Source of the DNA: Terrimonas sp937888905
Lineage (GTDB): Bacteria > Bacteroidota > Bacteroidia > Chitinophagales > Chitinophagaceae
NCBI GenBank assembly: GCA_937888905.1
Contig: CALATA010000010.1
Coordinates: 1-64,000, forward strand
Length of the DNA: 64,000 bases
Direction of reading: 5' to 3'
Part shown: positions 1-7,373 of the stretch, in pieces
Numbering within the stretch: position 1 is the first letter of the stretch
Layout of the letters: every line of letters begins with the position of its first letter
The notes under the pieces: model-generated
Told to the model about the DNA's origin: nothing
The model's input: the letters and a program-made list of their open reading frames with translations, nothing else
Database searches by the model: none
Made by a program: the position numbers and the translations under genes

Positions 1-2
1 CT

Positions 3-47
3 ACCAAGACTTTCAAAGAACTTCAATTAAATTATACCGGACACTAG
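3..47 (+). CDS. possible C-terminal end of an upstream gene (partial)
   Basis: The first 47 bases read as an open frame ending in TAG (residues TKTFKELQLNYTGH). It is followed directly by AT-rich intergenic repeats, as expected at a gene end. Only 14 codons are visible, so no family can be assigned. It could also be chance. Confidence 0.3.
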   Translation, partial: TKTFKELQLNYTGH

Positions 48-172
48 TGATAAGTAATAAGTGATAAGTGATAGGCTTTAGGTATAATCTATAACCGAAG
101 CAGCCCTGGTTTGTGGATACACGAACCAGGGCTGCTTACTTATCACTTATTACTTAATACTTAAAACCTACA
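48..172. repeat. inverted AT-rich words flanking a 40-nt palindrome
   Basis: The left arm consists of repeats of the word AAGTGATAAGT and the right arm (138-172) of its complement, ACTTATCACTTATTACTT. Between them lies a hairpin at 98-137 that contains a degenerate copy of the palindrome GGTTCGTGTATACACGAACC found also at 20301 and 35247. It could act as a bidirectional terminator between converging genes, but the repeat family also occurs elsewhere in non-convergent positions. Confidence 0.6.
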
Positions 173-2336
173 GCCTCACATTCACACCTACCATAAAATT
201 CGTTCCGGCCATCGGCATATAAAATTTATCCGCAGTGATGCTGCCGTCGAAAACATAACTGTAAGTATAACCATTGGGTTCGTAGCGGCGGTTGAAAACG
301 TTGTTGACCTGACCGATAAGCGTCCATTCGCCGAGACGCTTGCCGCGCAAGGTGTAGAGGGCGCGGACATCCTGCGTAAAGAAATCGTCGAGTGAACGTT
401 CTTTATTCTGCGTATTGTCCATGTACTGGCGGCCGACATATTTTTCGAGCAGACTGATCTCAAAATTCTTTACCGGCAGGATGTTGATGCTGCCGCCGGC
501 AATAAGGGCGGGAGAGAAGGCAATATCGGTATTGCGATGCCGCACCGACTGCTGACCGATCCATTCAAAATCTGCGTCGTAGTCATCGAGGAATTCGGTG
601 AAGGCTTTGATCTTGTTACGGCTGAGTGTAAGGTTGGCTGATGCGTTCAGCCATTTGTTGATGATTACGCCACCTTGTAATTCAATACCCATTCTGTAAC
701 TGTTGGGCACGTTGATACGCGTGTAAGCTCCTACGTCATTGATCATGCCTGTTTGTACCAGCTGATCTTTATACAACATGTAATACAGGTTGACGCCTGC
801 ACTGAAGCGCGACGTGCGTTTTTCGACACCTGCTTCAAAATCATGCAGGGTTTCTTTTTTCGGCTGGTTGTTCAGGCTTGCCTGGAAGTCGTCGCGGTTG
901 GGTTCTTTGCCGGCGTGCGCATAACTCACAAAAGCCTGCCATCCGTTCCGACGATAAGTAATACCGGCTTTGGGATTAAAGAAATTAAAAGACCGGTCGA
1001 TGGTGAGTGCAGGGTTTTCTTCAAAGCCGTTCATGCGGTGTTGCACGCGACGGTATTGAAGATCGGCGAACAAACTAAAAGCGGTTGTAAGCTGGTATTG
1101 CCATTTGGTATAAACATTCACATCCGTTTTCCATGCATCGTTGTCGTAATAGCGGTAACCTTCATCAAAGCCATATTTCGCCCAGATCACTTTACCGAAA
1201 TGGTCGCCCTGGTAACGGCTCCATCCGCCACCGATTACCCATTCGTGGCGATCCTTGCGGTATTGCAGCGAAAGAATTTGGCCATAAAAATAATTGTCCA
1301 GCCATTTCTGGCGAACGAGGTCGGTGCGTGAAATAGTAGTGTCGCCCAATACCAGATTGGGGAGGCCGTACTTACTCAGTTTTTCATTGCCTTTGTAGTT
1401 TTCATAGTAGCCCTTGCCACGCGTGAGGTACAATGCAGTGTTGAATTGCCAGGAGGTATTCAACTTCTGATCAAAGAAAAGCTGGTAATGTGTTTGCGTG
1501 TAATTGTCTGTTTCGTTGTCGTACGGCGCGCCGGGCCGGTCGGTGCCGGCAGAGTTGTAAGTGCGGTTAGTTTCCTTGAGATTTTCGGGTACGCCGTTCC
1601 AGGCCTGGTAGGTTTTTTCCTTACCGGAAAAAATATTCAGCCTTAAGGAACTTCCTTTGTTGAGGTAAGCGCCGGATAAATAAAAGGACTGCAGATCGCT
1701 TGAAGCGCGATCGATGTAGCCGCTGCTGCTGATACGGCTGAGGCGCGCGTCAACGGTAAAATGATCGTTGATAAGCCCTGTGCCGGCTTTGACCGTGTTC
1801 TTCCAGGTGTCGAAGGAACCGTACGCGTTGTTGAATTCAGCGTAAGGTTTAGCGTTGACTTCATTGGTGGAAAGGCTGACGGTAGCGCCGAACGCACCGG
1901 TGCCATTGGAAGAAGTGCCTACGCCACGTTGGATCTGGATGGAGTTGACGGAAGACGTGAAGTCAGGGAGATTGACAAAAAAGGTACCCTGACTTTCCGC
2001 GTCGTTGTAGGGAATGCCGTTCAACGTGATGTTGATACGGGTGGCGTCGGTACCGCGGATGCGCAGCCCTGTGTAACCGATGCCCGTGCCGGCATCAGAA
2101 TTCACTACTACCGAAGGTGTGAGGTTGAGGACAAAAGGGATGTCCTGTCCGAGGTTGCGTTTGGCAATTTCGGTTTTTGACAAATTGGATTTTGCGAACG
2201 GGGCTTTTTCGCCGGCGCGTACTGCGCGGACTTCCACGGGCGACAGCAGATCGAAGCTGTCGCGTTGTGCTGTTGTCTGGCCAAAGGATAACATAGCTGC
2301 CGATAGCAGGCAGCCGGTCATAATCATCCTCTTCAT
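168..2336 (-). CDS. TonB-dependent outer-membrane receptor, probable thiamin uptake
   Basis: A 722-residue TonB-dependent receptor. A signal peptide ends near residue 23. A plug domain spans roughly 45-165, including GLRIRGTDATRINITLNGIP and IQRGVGTSSNGTGAFGA. A 22-strand-type barrel occupies the rest and ends in VGVNVRL. Such receptors import scarce nutrients across the outer membrane using TonB/ExbBD energy. The substrate is inferred from the TPP riboswitch in the leader: thiamin or a precursor. TPP-controlled receptors of this kind are known in Bacteroidota. No inner-membrane thiamin transporter or thi biosynthesis gene adjoins it here. The start ATG at 2336 is preceded by an A-rich stretch without a clear Shine-Dalgarno site. 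The family is certain; the substrate is an inference. Confidence 0.9.
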   Translation of the reverse strand: MKRMIMTGCLLSAAMLSFGQTTAQRDSFDLLSPVEVRAVRAGEKAPFAKSNLSKTEIAKRNLGQDIPFVLNLTPSVVVNSDAGTGIGYTGLRIRGTDATRINITLNGIPYNDAESQGTFFVNLPDFTSSVNSIQIQRGVGTSSNGTGAFGATVSLSTNEVNAKPYAEFNNAYGSFDTWKNTVKAGTGLINDHFTVDARLSRISSSGYIDRASSDLQSFYLSGAYLNKGSSLRLNIFSGKEKTYQAWNGVPENLKETNRTYNSAGTDRPGAPYDNETDNYTQTHYQLFFDQKLNTSWQFNTALYLTRGKGYYENYKGNEKLSKYGLPNLVLGDTTISRTDLVRQKWLDNYFYGQILSLQYRKDRHEWVIGGGWSRYQGDHFGKVIWAKYGFDEGYRYYDNDAWKTDVNVYTKWQYQLTTAFSLFADLQYRRVQHRMNGFEENPALTIDRSFNFFNPKAGITYRRNGWQAFVSYAHAGKEPNRDDFQASLNNQPKKETLHDFEAGVEKRTSRFSAGVNLYYMLYKDQLVQTGMINDVGAYTRINVPNSYRMGIELQGGVIINKWLNASANLTLSRNKIKAFTEFLDDYDADFEWIGQQSVRHRNTDIAFSPALIAGGSINILPVKNFEISLLEKYVGRQYMDNTQNKERSLDDFFTQDVRALYTLRGKRLGEWTLIGQVNNVFNRRYEPNGYTYSYVFDGSITADKFYMPMAGTNFMVGVNVRL

Positions 2337-2411
2337 TTTTTTTAATGTTTTAGCTGTTAAAAAATAATGAGAGGGAAATGCTGTAGTAGAAGAAAGGGAC
2401 AGTAGTCAAAC

Positions 2412-2499
2412 CTCCTCCCTGCGCAGGCATTACCCTGATCAGGTCTTACGGGTATTATCTCAGCCCCTCCGATGATTCATCGGGGGACACCCCGGGATC
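2412..2499 (-). promoter_or_regulatory. TPP (THI-box) riboswitch
   Basis: Read on the minus strand, the leader contains the conserved thi-box elements in order: GGGGTG, a variable P3 hairpin (CCGATGA/TCATCGG), GGGGCTGAGATAATACCC, GACCTGATCAGGGTAATGCC and GCGCAGGGA. The aptamer binds thiamin pyrophosphate. It ends about 75 nt before the receptor start. No strong terminator is visible in that interval, so control of translation initiation is more likely than termination. Confidence 0.95.
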
Positions 2500-2507
2500 T
2501 GTGGCTG

Positions 2508-2515
2508 CGAAGGTA
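2508..2515 (-). promoter_or_regulatory. -7 box variant (TACCTTCG) for the riboswitch transcript
   Basis: The minus strand reads TACCTTCG, one base from the Bacteroidota TAnnTTTG element. It lies just upstream of the aptamer, so transcription would start about where the riboswitch begins. Confidence 0.5.
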
Positions 2516-2518
2516 GGG

Positions 2519-2657
2519 TTAATTTGATAATTTGGTAATTTGAAAATTAGACGATGTGGTGTAAGGCGGAAGGTGTAAGCTGTAAGGCACAGGGTTAAAA
2601 CAGCCGGTCTCTTGCTTCAATTACCTAATTTTCAAATTACCAAATTTCCAAATTAGC
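2519..2657. repeat. inverted pair of AATTTG/CAAATT word repeats
   Basis: The segment 2519-2556 (TTGATAATTTGGTAATTTG type) is matched in inverse orientation at 2615-2657 (CTAATTTTCAAATTACC type). The two could form a long imperfect hairpin in the gap between two divergent genes. The same word family recurs at 21441, 46370 and 52155. Confidence 0.65.
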
Positions 2658-2708
2658 GCTGTAACTTTTCCTCTCCCGGTCCGTTACACATAAAAACAAG
2701 CACAGAAA

Positions 2709-3419
2709 ATGAAGCATATTTTATCACTGTTGCTGGCTATGGTGCTGATTTCCAGCCCTGCACTGGCCCAACAAACGATCAACGACCCGAACGCTGAAAT
2801 AAGAGCGGCAAAAGGTTTTCATGCCATCGAAGTATCCAGCGCTTTCGATGTATACCTGACACAGAGCAATGAAGAAGGTGTGGCGGTAAGTACAACCGAT
2901 CAGCGCTATAAAGAAAATATCCAGGTAGAAGTAAAAGGCGGCGTACTGGTGATCCGTTATACCCACAAAGGGAAATGGGTAAATCAAAAACTCAAAGCCT
3001 ATGTTTCATTTAAAAATCTCGACCGGCTTACGATCAGCGGTGCCTGCGACGTATATGTACTCGGCACCTGGAAGCAGGATAATGTGAAAATAGACCTTAG
3101 TGGTGCCGCCAACCTGAAAGGTAAAGTGGACCTTGGAAAAGTAAAAGTAAACCTGTCCGGCGCTTCCGACATGAATCTTACGGGAGCGGCAGGTACACTC
3201 GCTGTAGAAGCAAGCGGCGCCAGCAATTTCAAAGGATATGAATTGAGCAGTGATTTCTGCAATGTAAATGCGAGCGGGGCAAGCGATGTAAAAATTACCG
3301 TGAATAAAGAATTTACGGCAGAAGCAAGCGGGGCAAGCGATATCCGTTACCGCGGTAATGCGGAAGTGCGTGAAATCCGCTCCAGTGGTGCCAGCAGCGT
3401 GCGCAGAAAAGATGGTTAA
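2709..3419 (+). CDS. secreted GIN-domain (DUF2807) protein
   Basis: A 236-residue protein with a Sec signal peptide (MKHILSLLLAMVLISSPALAQ) followed by a DUF2807 / putative auto-transporter adhesin head GIN domain. The characteristic short beta-helix turns with S-G-A-S/C-D repeats are visible: LTISGACDVYV, NLSGASDMNL, EASGASNFKG, NASGASDVKI, EASGASDIRY. These proteins are abundant in Bacteroidota and are exported to the periplasm or cell surface; their biochemical role is not established. It is a single gene with its own terminator just downstream. Confidence 0.88.
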   Translation: MKHILSLLLAMVLISSPALAQQTINDPNAEIRAAKGFHAIEVSSAFDVYLTQSNEEGVAVSTTDQRYKENIQVEVKGGVLVIRYTHKGKWVNQKLKAYVSFKNLDRLTISGACDVYVLGTWKQDNVKIDLSGAANLKGKVDLGKVKVNLSGASDMNLTGAAGTLAVEASGASNFKGYELSSDFCNVNASGASDVKITVNKEFTAEASGASDIRYRGNAEVREIRSSGASSVRRKDG

Positions 3420-3445
3420 AACAGTAGGGCACTATCCTCGATAGC

Positions 3446-3480
3446 AAACCGGGAAGTTGAAAAACTTCCCGGTTTTTTTT
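3446..3480 (+). terminator. intrinsic terminator after the GIN-domain gene
   Basis: An ACCGGGAAGTT/AACTTCCCGGT hairpin is followed by a run of eight T. Confidence 0.9.
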
Positions 3481-3487
3481 ATAATCT

Positions 3488-3519
3488 TTTGGCGGAGAAC
3501 ATAAAAGCCCCTACATTTG
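3488..3519 (+). promoter_or_regulatory. promoter of the initiator tRNA gene
   Basis: A -33 TTTG (3488-3491) and a -7 TACATTTG (3512-3519) are separated by 20 nt. This is the Bacteroidota sigma-ABfr arrangement. The box ends 10 nt before the mature tRNA 5' end. Confidence 0.75.
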
Positions 3520-3529
3520 CAATCCAAAT

Positions 3530-3601
<72 letters not shown>

Positions 3602-3607
3602 CAGAAG

Positions 3608-3639
3608 AAGAGGCTGCAATTTGCAGCCTCTTTCTTTTT
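3608..3639 (+). terminator. terminator after tRNA-fMet
   Basis: A GAGGCTGCA/TGCAGCCTC hairpin with a T-rich tail (TTTCTTTTT) begins 7 nt after the tRNA. Confidence 0.85.
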
Positions 3640-3802
3640 CAGCCCTTTACACTTCTGGCTAAGCCATTTTCCACCCAGAAACACCCGGAATTCTCCATAA
3701 CCGGCAGGGGGATTTTTCCGGTTTGCTTTTAAAATCCAATCCCAGCAGGTATTTTGGCCGATGATCCCGGAAGGGAATTCTTTAACCATCACAAAATTTC
3801 CT

Positions 3803-4318
3803 ATGCAACCATTCGACAATCAGCTCAAAACGATCCTCGAAACCAAAGGCAGGATCGAAGCTATCAAGTACGTCAGGACCACCACCAAAGTATCGCTCAA
3901 AGAAGCCAAAGAGTATGTTGATTCCTTTGTAGCAGCCAATCCCGGCCTTGTTATCTCCAAAGGAAACAATACCGTAAGCGGCCTGATCGGACTGGCCATT
4001 ATCGTCATCGTTATCTGGGTGGGATGTAATACCTGCTCTGGCGAAGAACCCAAACAACTGACCCGCCAGGAGCGTGTGGAGAAGTTGTTTTCAGCCTGGG
4101 ATGGCAGTTGCCCTGTAGTGAATGCCTGGATCAAGCAAAATATCAATGATCCGGACAGCTACAAACATATCGAAACGCGTTTCTGGGATCAGGGAGCAGA
4201 GATCGTAGTCAAAACACAGTTCTCGGCTAAAAACGGTTTCGGAGGCCGTGTACAGGCGCTTTGCGAGGCAAAGATCGATTCAACCGGTAAGCTGCTTTCC
4301 GCCAATCTCATACAATAA
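3803..4318 (+). CDS. membrane protein with an L7/L12 C-terminal-like domain
   Basis: 171 residues from the ATG at 3803; an in-frame ATG at 3761 would add 14 unlikely residues. Residues about 8-40 (IEAIKYVRTTTKVSLKEAKEYV) match the C-terminal helix-turn of ribosomal protein L7/L12, the domain that contacts translation factors. A transmembrane segment follows (about 53-70, LIGLAIIVIVIWVG). The last 90 residues (DPDSYKHIETRFW, VKTQFSAKNGFGG) resemble small domains found in bacterial membrane and phage accessory proteins. It stands alone between the tRNA and era. Membrane location is likely; the function is unknown. Confidence 0.75.
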   Translation: MQPFDNQLKTILETKGRIEAIKYVRTTTKVSLKEAKEYVDSFVAANPGLVISKGNNTVSGLIGLAIIVIVIWVGCNTCSGEEPKQLTRQERVEKLFSAWDGSCPVVNAWIKQNINDPDSYKHIETRFWDQGAEIVVKTQFSAKNGFGGRVQALCEAKIDSTGKLLSANLIQ

Positions 4319-4349
4319 AGGCCGACTTTTTTCTTCGGCCCATAAAGAG

Positions 4350-4357
4350 TAATTTTG
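4350..4357 (+). promoter_or_regulatory. -7 box TAATTTTG upstream of era
   Basis: An exact TAnnTTTG match 64 nt before the era start. The intervening leader contains a small CCGGC/GCCGG hairpin. Confidence 0.6.
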
Positions 4358-4421
4358 CACACCGGCGTTCCGGAAGGGATGCCGGTATTTTATTATAAGG
4401 AACTGTAAACCAGTTCATTTC

Positions 4422-5288
4422 ATGAAAGCAGGATTTGTCAACATATTCGGCCGTCCCAACGCGGGAAAAAGCACGTTGCTCAACGCACTGATAGGCGAGA
4501 AGCTGGCGATCGTGTCGCCCAAAGTGCAGACCACCCGTCACCGCATCAAAGCGATCATGACGGAGGATGATTACCAGATCATTTTTTCCGATACCCCCGG
4601 CATCATCGAACCCAAATATAAACTGCACGAGAAGATGATGCAGGCGGTGAAGGGCGCGTTGGAAGATGCCGATGTGGCCCTGCTGATCGCCGATGTAAAC
4701 GAAGACCCCGCCTTGTCGCACGCCATCTTTTCAGCTTTGCGCCTGCGGGTGCCGGCCATCGTGGTGTTGAACAAAACCGACAAAACGAACGCAGCCCGCG
4801 TGAAAGAGATAACGGAATTCTACACGCAGCAATCCTATTGCCGGTCGGTGGTCGCTATCAGTGCGGCGAAAGGTTTTGATGCGAACGCATTCCTCGCGCC
4901 GATTCTCGAATTACTGCCGGAAGGAGACCCGTTTTATACGGAAGACGATATCAGCGACCTGCCGACCCGTTTTTTTGTGAGTGAAATGATCCGGGAAAAA
5001 GTGTACGAGCTTTTCTCCGATGAGCTGCCCTATCATACGGCCGTGCTCATCCGCGAGTTCAAAGAAAAACAGACACTGGTAAAAATTGTAGCAGATATTA
5101 TTGTACATCGTGAGACGCAAAAAGCGATCATCATCGGTGATAAAGGAAGCATGATCAAAAAGCTGGGTACGGAAGCGCGGAAAGACATCGAGGCGTTTAT
5201 CCAGCAAAAGGTATTTCTGGAATTGTTTGTAAAAGTAAAACCGAAGTGGCGGGAGAATGACCTGCAACTGAAAGAATATGGTTACTAG
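4422..5288 (+). CDS. era: GTPase Era
   Basis: 288 residues, the normal Era length. The N-terminal G domain has G1 GRPNAGKS (10-17), the switch region QTTRHR, G3 DTPG (57-60) and G4 NKTD (117-120). The C-terminal KH domain carries IIIGDKGSMIKKLG near residue 240. Era binds the 3' end of 16S rRNA and assists 30S subunit maturation at the membrane. It lies 33 bp upstream of der, probably in one transcript, so two ribosome-assembly GTPases are paired. Confidence 0.97.
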   Translation: MKAGFVNIFGRPNAGKSTLLNALIGEKLAIVSPKVQTTRHRIKAIMTEDDYQIIFSDTPGIIEPKYKLHEKMMQAVKGALEDADVALLIADVNEDPALSHAIFSALRLRVPAIVVLNKTDKTNAARVKEITEFYTQQSYCRSVVAISAAKGFDANAFLAPILELLPEGDPFYTEDDISDLPTRFFVSEMIREKVYELFSDELPYHTAVLIREFKEKQTLVKIVADIIVHRETQKAIIIGDKGSMIKKLGTEARKDIEAFIQQKVFLELFVKVKPKWRENDLQLKEYGY

Positions 5289-5321
5289 ACAGGCATTCCG
5301 TTTTTAAATTAAACAGGTATT

Positions 5322-6695
5322 ATGAGTTTTACAGTAGCGATCGTCGGACGACCCAATGTGGGCAAGAGCACTTTCTTCAATCGTTTGATTGAACAACGGA
5401 AGGCCATTGTGGACGATGTAAGCGGAGTTACCCGCGATCGCCAATACGGCGTGGCCGATTGGAATGGCAAACAATTCAACGTAATCGATACGGGCGGTTT
5501 TGTGTCCGGAAGCGAAGACATCTTTGAAAAAGAAATTGCGAAGCAGGTATTGGTAGCCGTTGACGAAGCGAGTGCCATTATTTTTATGGTAGATGCACAC
5601 ACCGGTCTAACCGACCTCGACGAGGCCATGGCCCATGTACTCCGCCGCAGCACCAAACCGATCTTTCTGACGGTTAATAAGGTGGACAACACTGATCGTT
5701 TGTTCGAAGCGTCTGAGTTTTATTCGCTCGGTTTCGAACATGTATTCTTTGTAGCGGCCGCCAGCGGCAGCGGTAGTGGCGAGATCCTCGATGCGCTGAC
5801 CGAACTGATGCCCGATGTGCCTGTAATACCGGAAGAAGAAGTGCCTGTTGAATTTGACGAAGAAGGCAATCCCATCGAAGCAAAAGAAGAAGTAAAAGAG
5901 CCGGAAATTCCGCGCTTTGCGATCATCGGTCAGCCCAACGTAGGCAAGTCCTCTTTGCTGAATGCGTTGATCGGAGAGGAACGCACCATCGTAAGTGATA
6001 TCGCCGGCACTACCCGCGATACCATTCACACACATTATAAACTTTTTCAAAAGGAATTTATCCTGATCGATACGGCCGGTATCCGCCGCAAAAACAAAGT
6101 ACACGAAGACCTGGAATTTTATTCCGTTATCCGTGCCATTAAAGCGCTGGATGAAGCCGACGTGTGCATGTTATTGCTCGACGCTGAGAAAGGTATCACC
6201 GCTCAGGACCTGAATATTTTCAGTTTGGCTGCCCGTAAAGGCAAAGGCGTGGTAGTGTTAGTAAATAAATGGGACCTGGTTGCCAACAAAGAAACCAACA
6301 CCGCCCGTGATTACGAACGTGTGTTAAAGGACAAGCTGGCACCGTTCACGGACGTGCCCATTCTGTTCATTTCCGCCAAAGAAAAAACGCGCATATTCAA
6401 AGCGGTGGAAGTGGCGCTGGACGTAGTAGAAAAGCGTCGCCGCAGGCTGCCGACTTCCAAGCTTAACGATGTGATGCTTAAGGCGGTACAGAACTATCAC
6501 GCGCCGGTTGTAAGAGGCCATGCCATCAAGATAAAGTTCGTGACGCAACTGCCTACGGCCGTGCCTTCGTTCGCCTTTTTCTGCAACTTCCCGGACGACA
6601 TCAAACAGCCTTATAAAAACTACCTGGAGAACCAATTGCGCCAGCAGTTTGACTTTACGGGGGTGCCGGTAAGATTATTTTTCCGAAAAAAATAG
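5322..6695 (+). CDS. der: GTPase Der (EngA), two tandem G domains
   Basis: 457 residues. The first G domain has GRPNVGKS (9-16), DTGG and NKVD. An acidic linker (about 175-195, EEEVPVEFDEEGNPIEAKEE) leads to a second G domain with GQPNVGKS, DTAG and NKWD. A KH-like C-terminal domain follows. Der is an essential factor in 50S subunit assembly. It lies directly downstream of era. Confidence 0.97.
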   Translation: MSFTVAIVGRPNVGKSTFFNRLIEQRKAIVDDVSGVTRDRQYGVADWNGKQFNVIDTGGFVSGSEDIFEKEIAKQVLVAVDEASAIIFMVDAHTGLTDLDEAMAHVLRRSTKPIFLTVNKVDNTDRLFEASEFYSLGFEHVFFVAAASGSGSGEILDALTELMPDVPVIPEEEVPVEFDEEGNPIEAKEEVKEPEIPRFAIIGQPNVGKSSLLNALIGEERTIVSDIAGTTRDTIHTHYKLFQKEFILIDTAGIRRKNKVHEDLEFYSVIRAIKALDEADVCMLLLDAEKGITAQDLNIFSLAARKGKGVVVLVNKWDLVANKETNTARDYERVLKDKLAPFTDVPILFISAKEKTRIFKAVEVALDVVEKRRRRLPTSKLNDVMLKAVQNYHAPVVRGHAIKIKFVTQLPTAVPSFAFFCNFPDDIKQPYKNYLENQLRQQFDFTGVPVRLFFRKK

Positions 6696-6737
6696 GGTTT
6701 GGGGAAAAGAGATATTTGCAGGAATCAAAACGGCGAG

Positions 6738-6745
6738 TATTTTTG
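6738..6745 (+). promoter_or_regulatory. -7 box TATTTTTG of the small lipoprotein gene
   Basis: An exact TAnnTTTG match, with TTTG at 6715-6718 (19-nt spacer), 24 nt before the ATG at 6770. Confidence 0.7.
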
Positions 6746-6769
6746 CATCCTCAAAAATTAAAACCACAA

Positions 6770-7009
6770 ATGAAAAAAGTATTCGCTATCGCGTTCATCG
6801 CAGTTGCTTTCGCAGCTTGCAACAACGAAGCTGAAAACAAAGTAAGCGCTGAAGATTCTGCGCGTATCGCTGATTCTGTAGCACGCGTTCAAGCTGACAG
6901 CATTGCTGCTGCTCAGAAAGTTGCTGCTGATTCTCTCGGCGCTAAAGTTGACAGTGCTAACCTGAAGCTGGACTCAGTTAACACTAAAGTTGACAGCCTT
7001 AAAAAATAA
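6770..7009 (+). CDS. small lipoprotein with Asp-Ser/Lys repeats
   Basis: 79 residues from the ATG at 6770. A lipoprotein signal ends in AFAACNNEAENK, with the lipidated Cys near residue 16. The mature part is Ala/Asp/Ser/Lys-rich and looks helical, with regularly spaced DS-V/A motifs (DSVARVQADS, KVDSANLKLDSVNTKVDS), suggesting a short coiled coil. A paralogue with the same CNNEAENK lipobox context lies at 37320. Both have their own promoter and terminator. The role is unknown; by analogy with Lpp-like proteins an envelope structural role is possible. Confidence 0.8.
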   Translation: MKKVFAIAFIAVAFAACNNEAENKVSAEDSARIADSVARVQADSIAAAQKVAADSLGAKVDSANLKLDSVNTKVDSLKK

Positions 7010-7029
7010 TTTAAGCTGATCTTATTACG

Positions 7030-7060
7030 AATCCCCTGCAGCAATGTGGGGGATTTTTTT
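7030..7060 (+). terminator. terminator of the small lipoprotein gene
   Basis: An AATCCCC/GGGGATT stem with a TTTTTTT tail begins 20 nt after the stop codon. Confidence 0.88.
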
Positions 7061-7373
7061 GCCGTGAATCGTCAATGGTGAATGGTCAATAGTGAATTGG
7101 GATTGGCGCTCCCGGAACTTCGGTGCTGATGAGGCTTCGGCCTGAGACTTTCGAAGGGAAGTTAACAGGTCCCCGAGGCTGTCGAAGCCAATCTTTGCGC
7201 CTCTGCGTGAAAAACCGCCAAGGGTCACGCAAAGCCGGATAGGGGTAAGGCTACTTAAAACTTATTACTTATAATGGCTGTTTTACCTTTTGACTTTCTA
7301 CTTTTGAATTATTAACCTTATATTAGCAGGCGCAATACCGAAACAAACGATTTTTCTATCTATACGCCACATG
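7061..7373. repeat. non-coding gap with fragments of dispersed repeats
   Basis: No credible gene. It contains a copy of the GTGAATCGTCAATGGTGAAT family (7064-7100) and a TTCGG/CCGAAG-rich segment. It also holds the words CTTATTACTTATAA (7260-7273) and CTTTTGACTTTCTACTTTTG (7289-7308) that recur elsewhere in the window. Confidence 0.6.
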
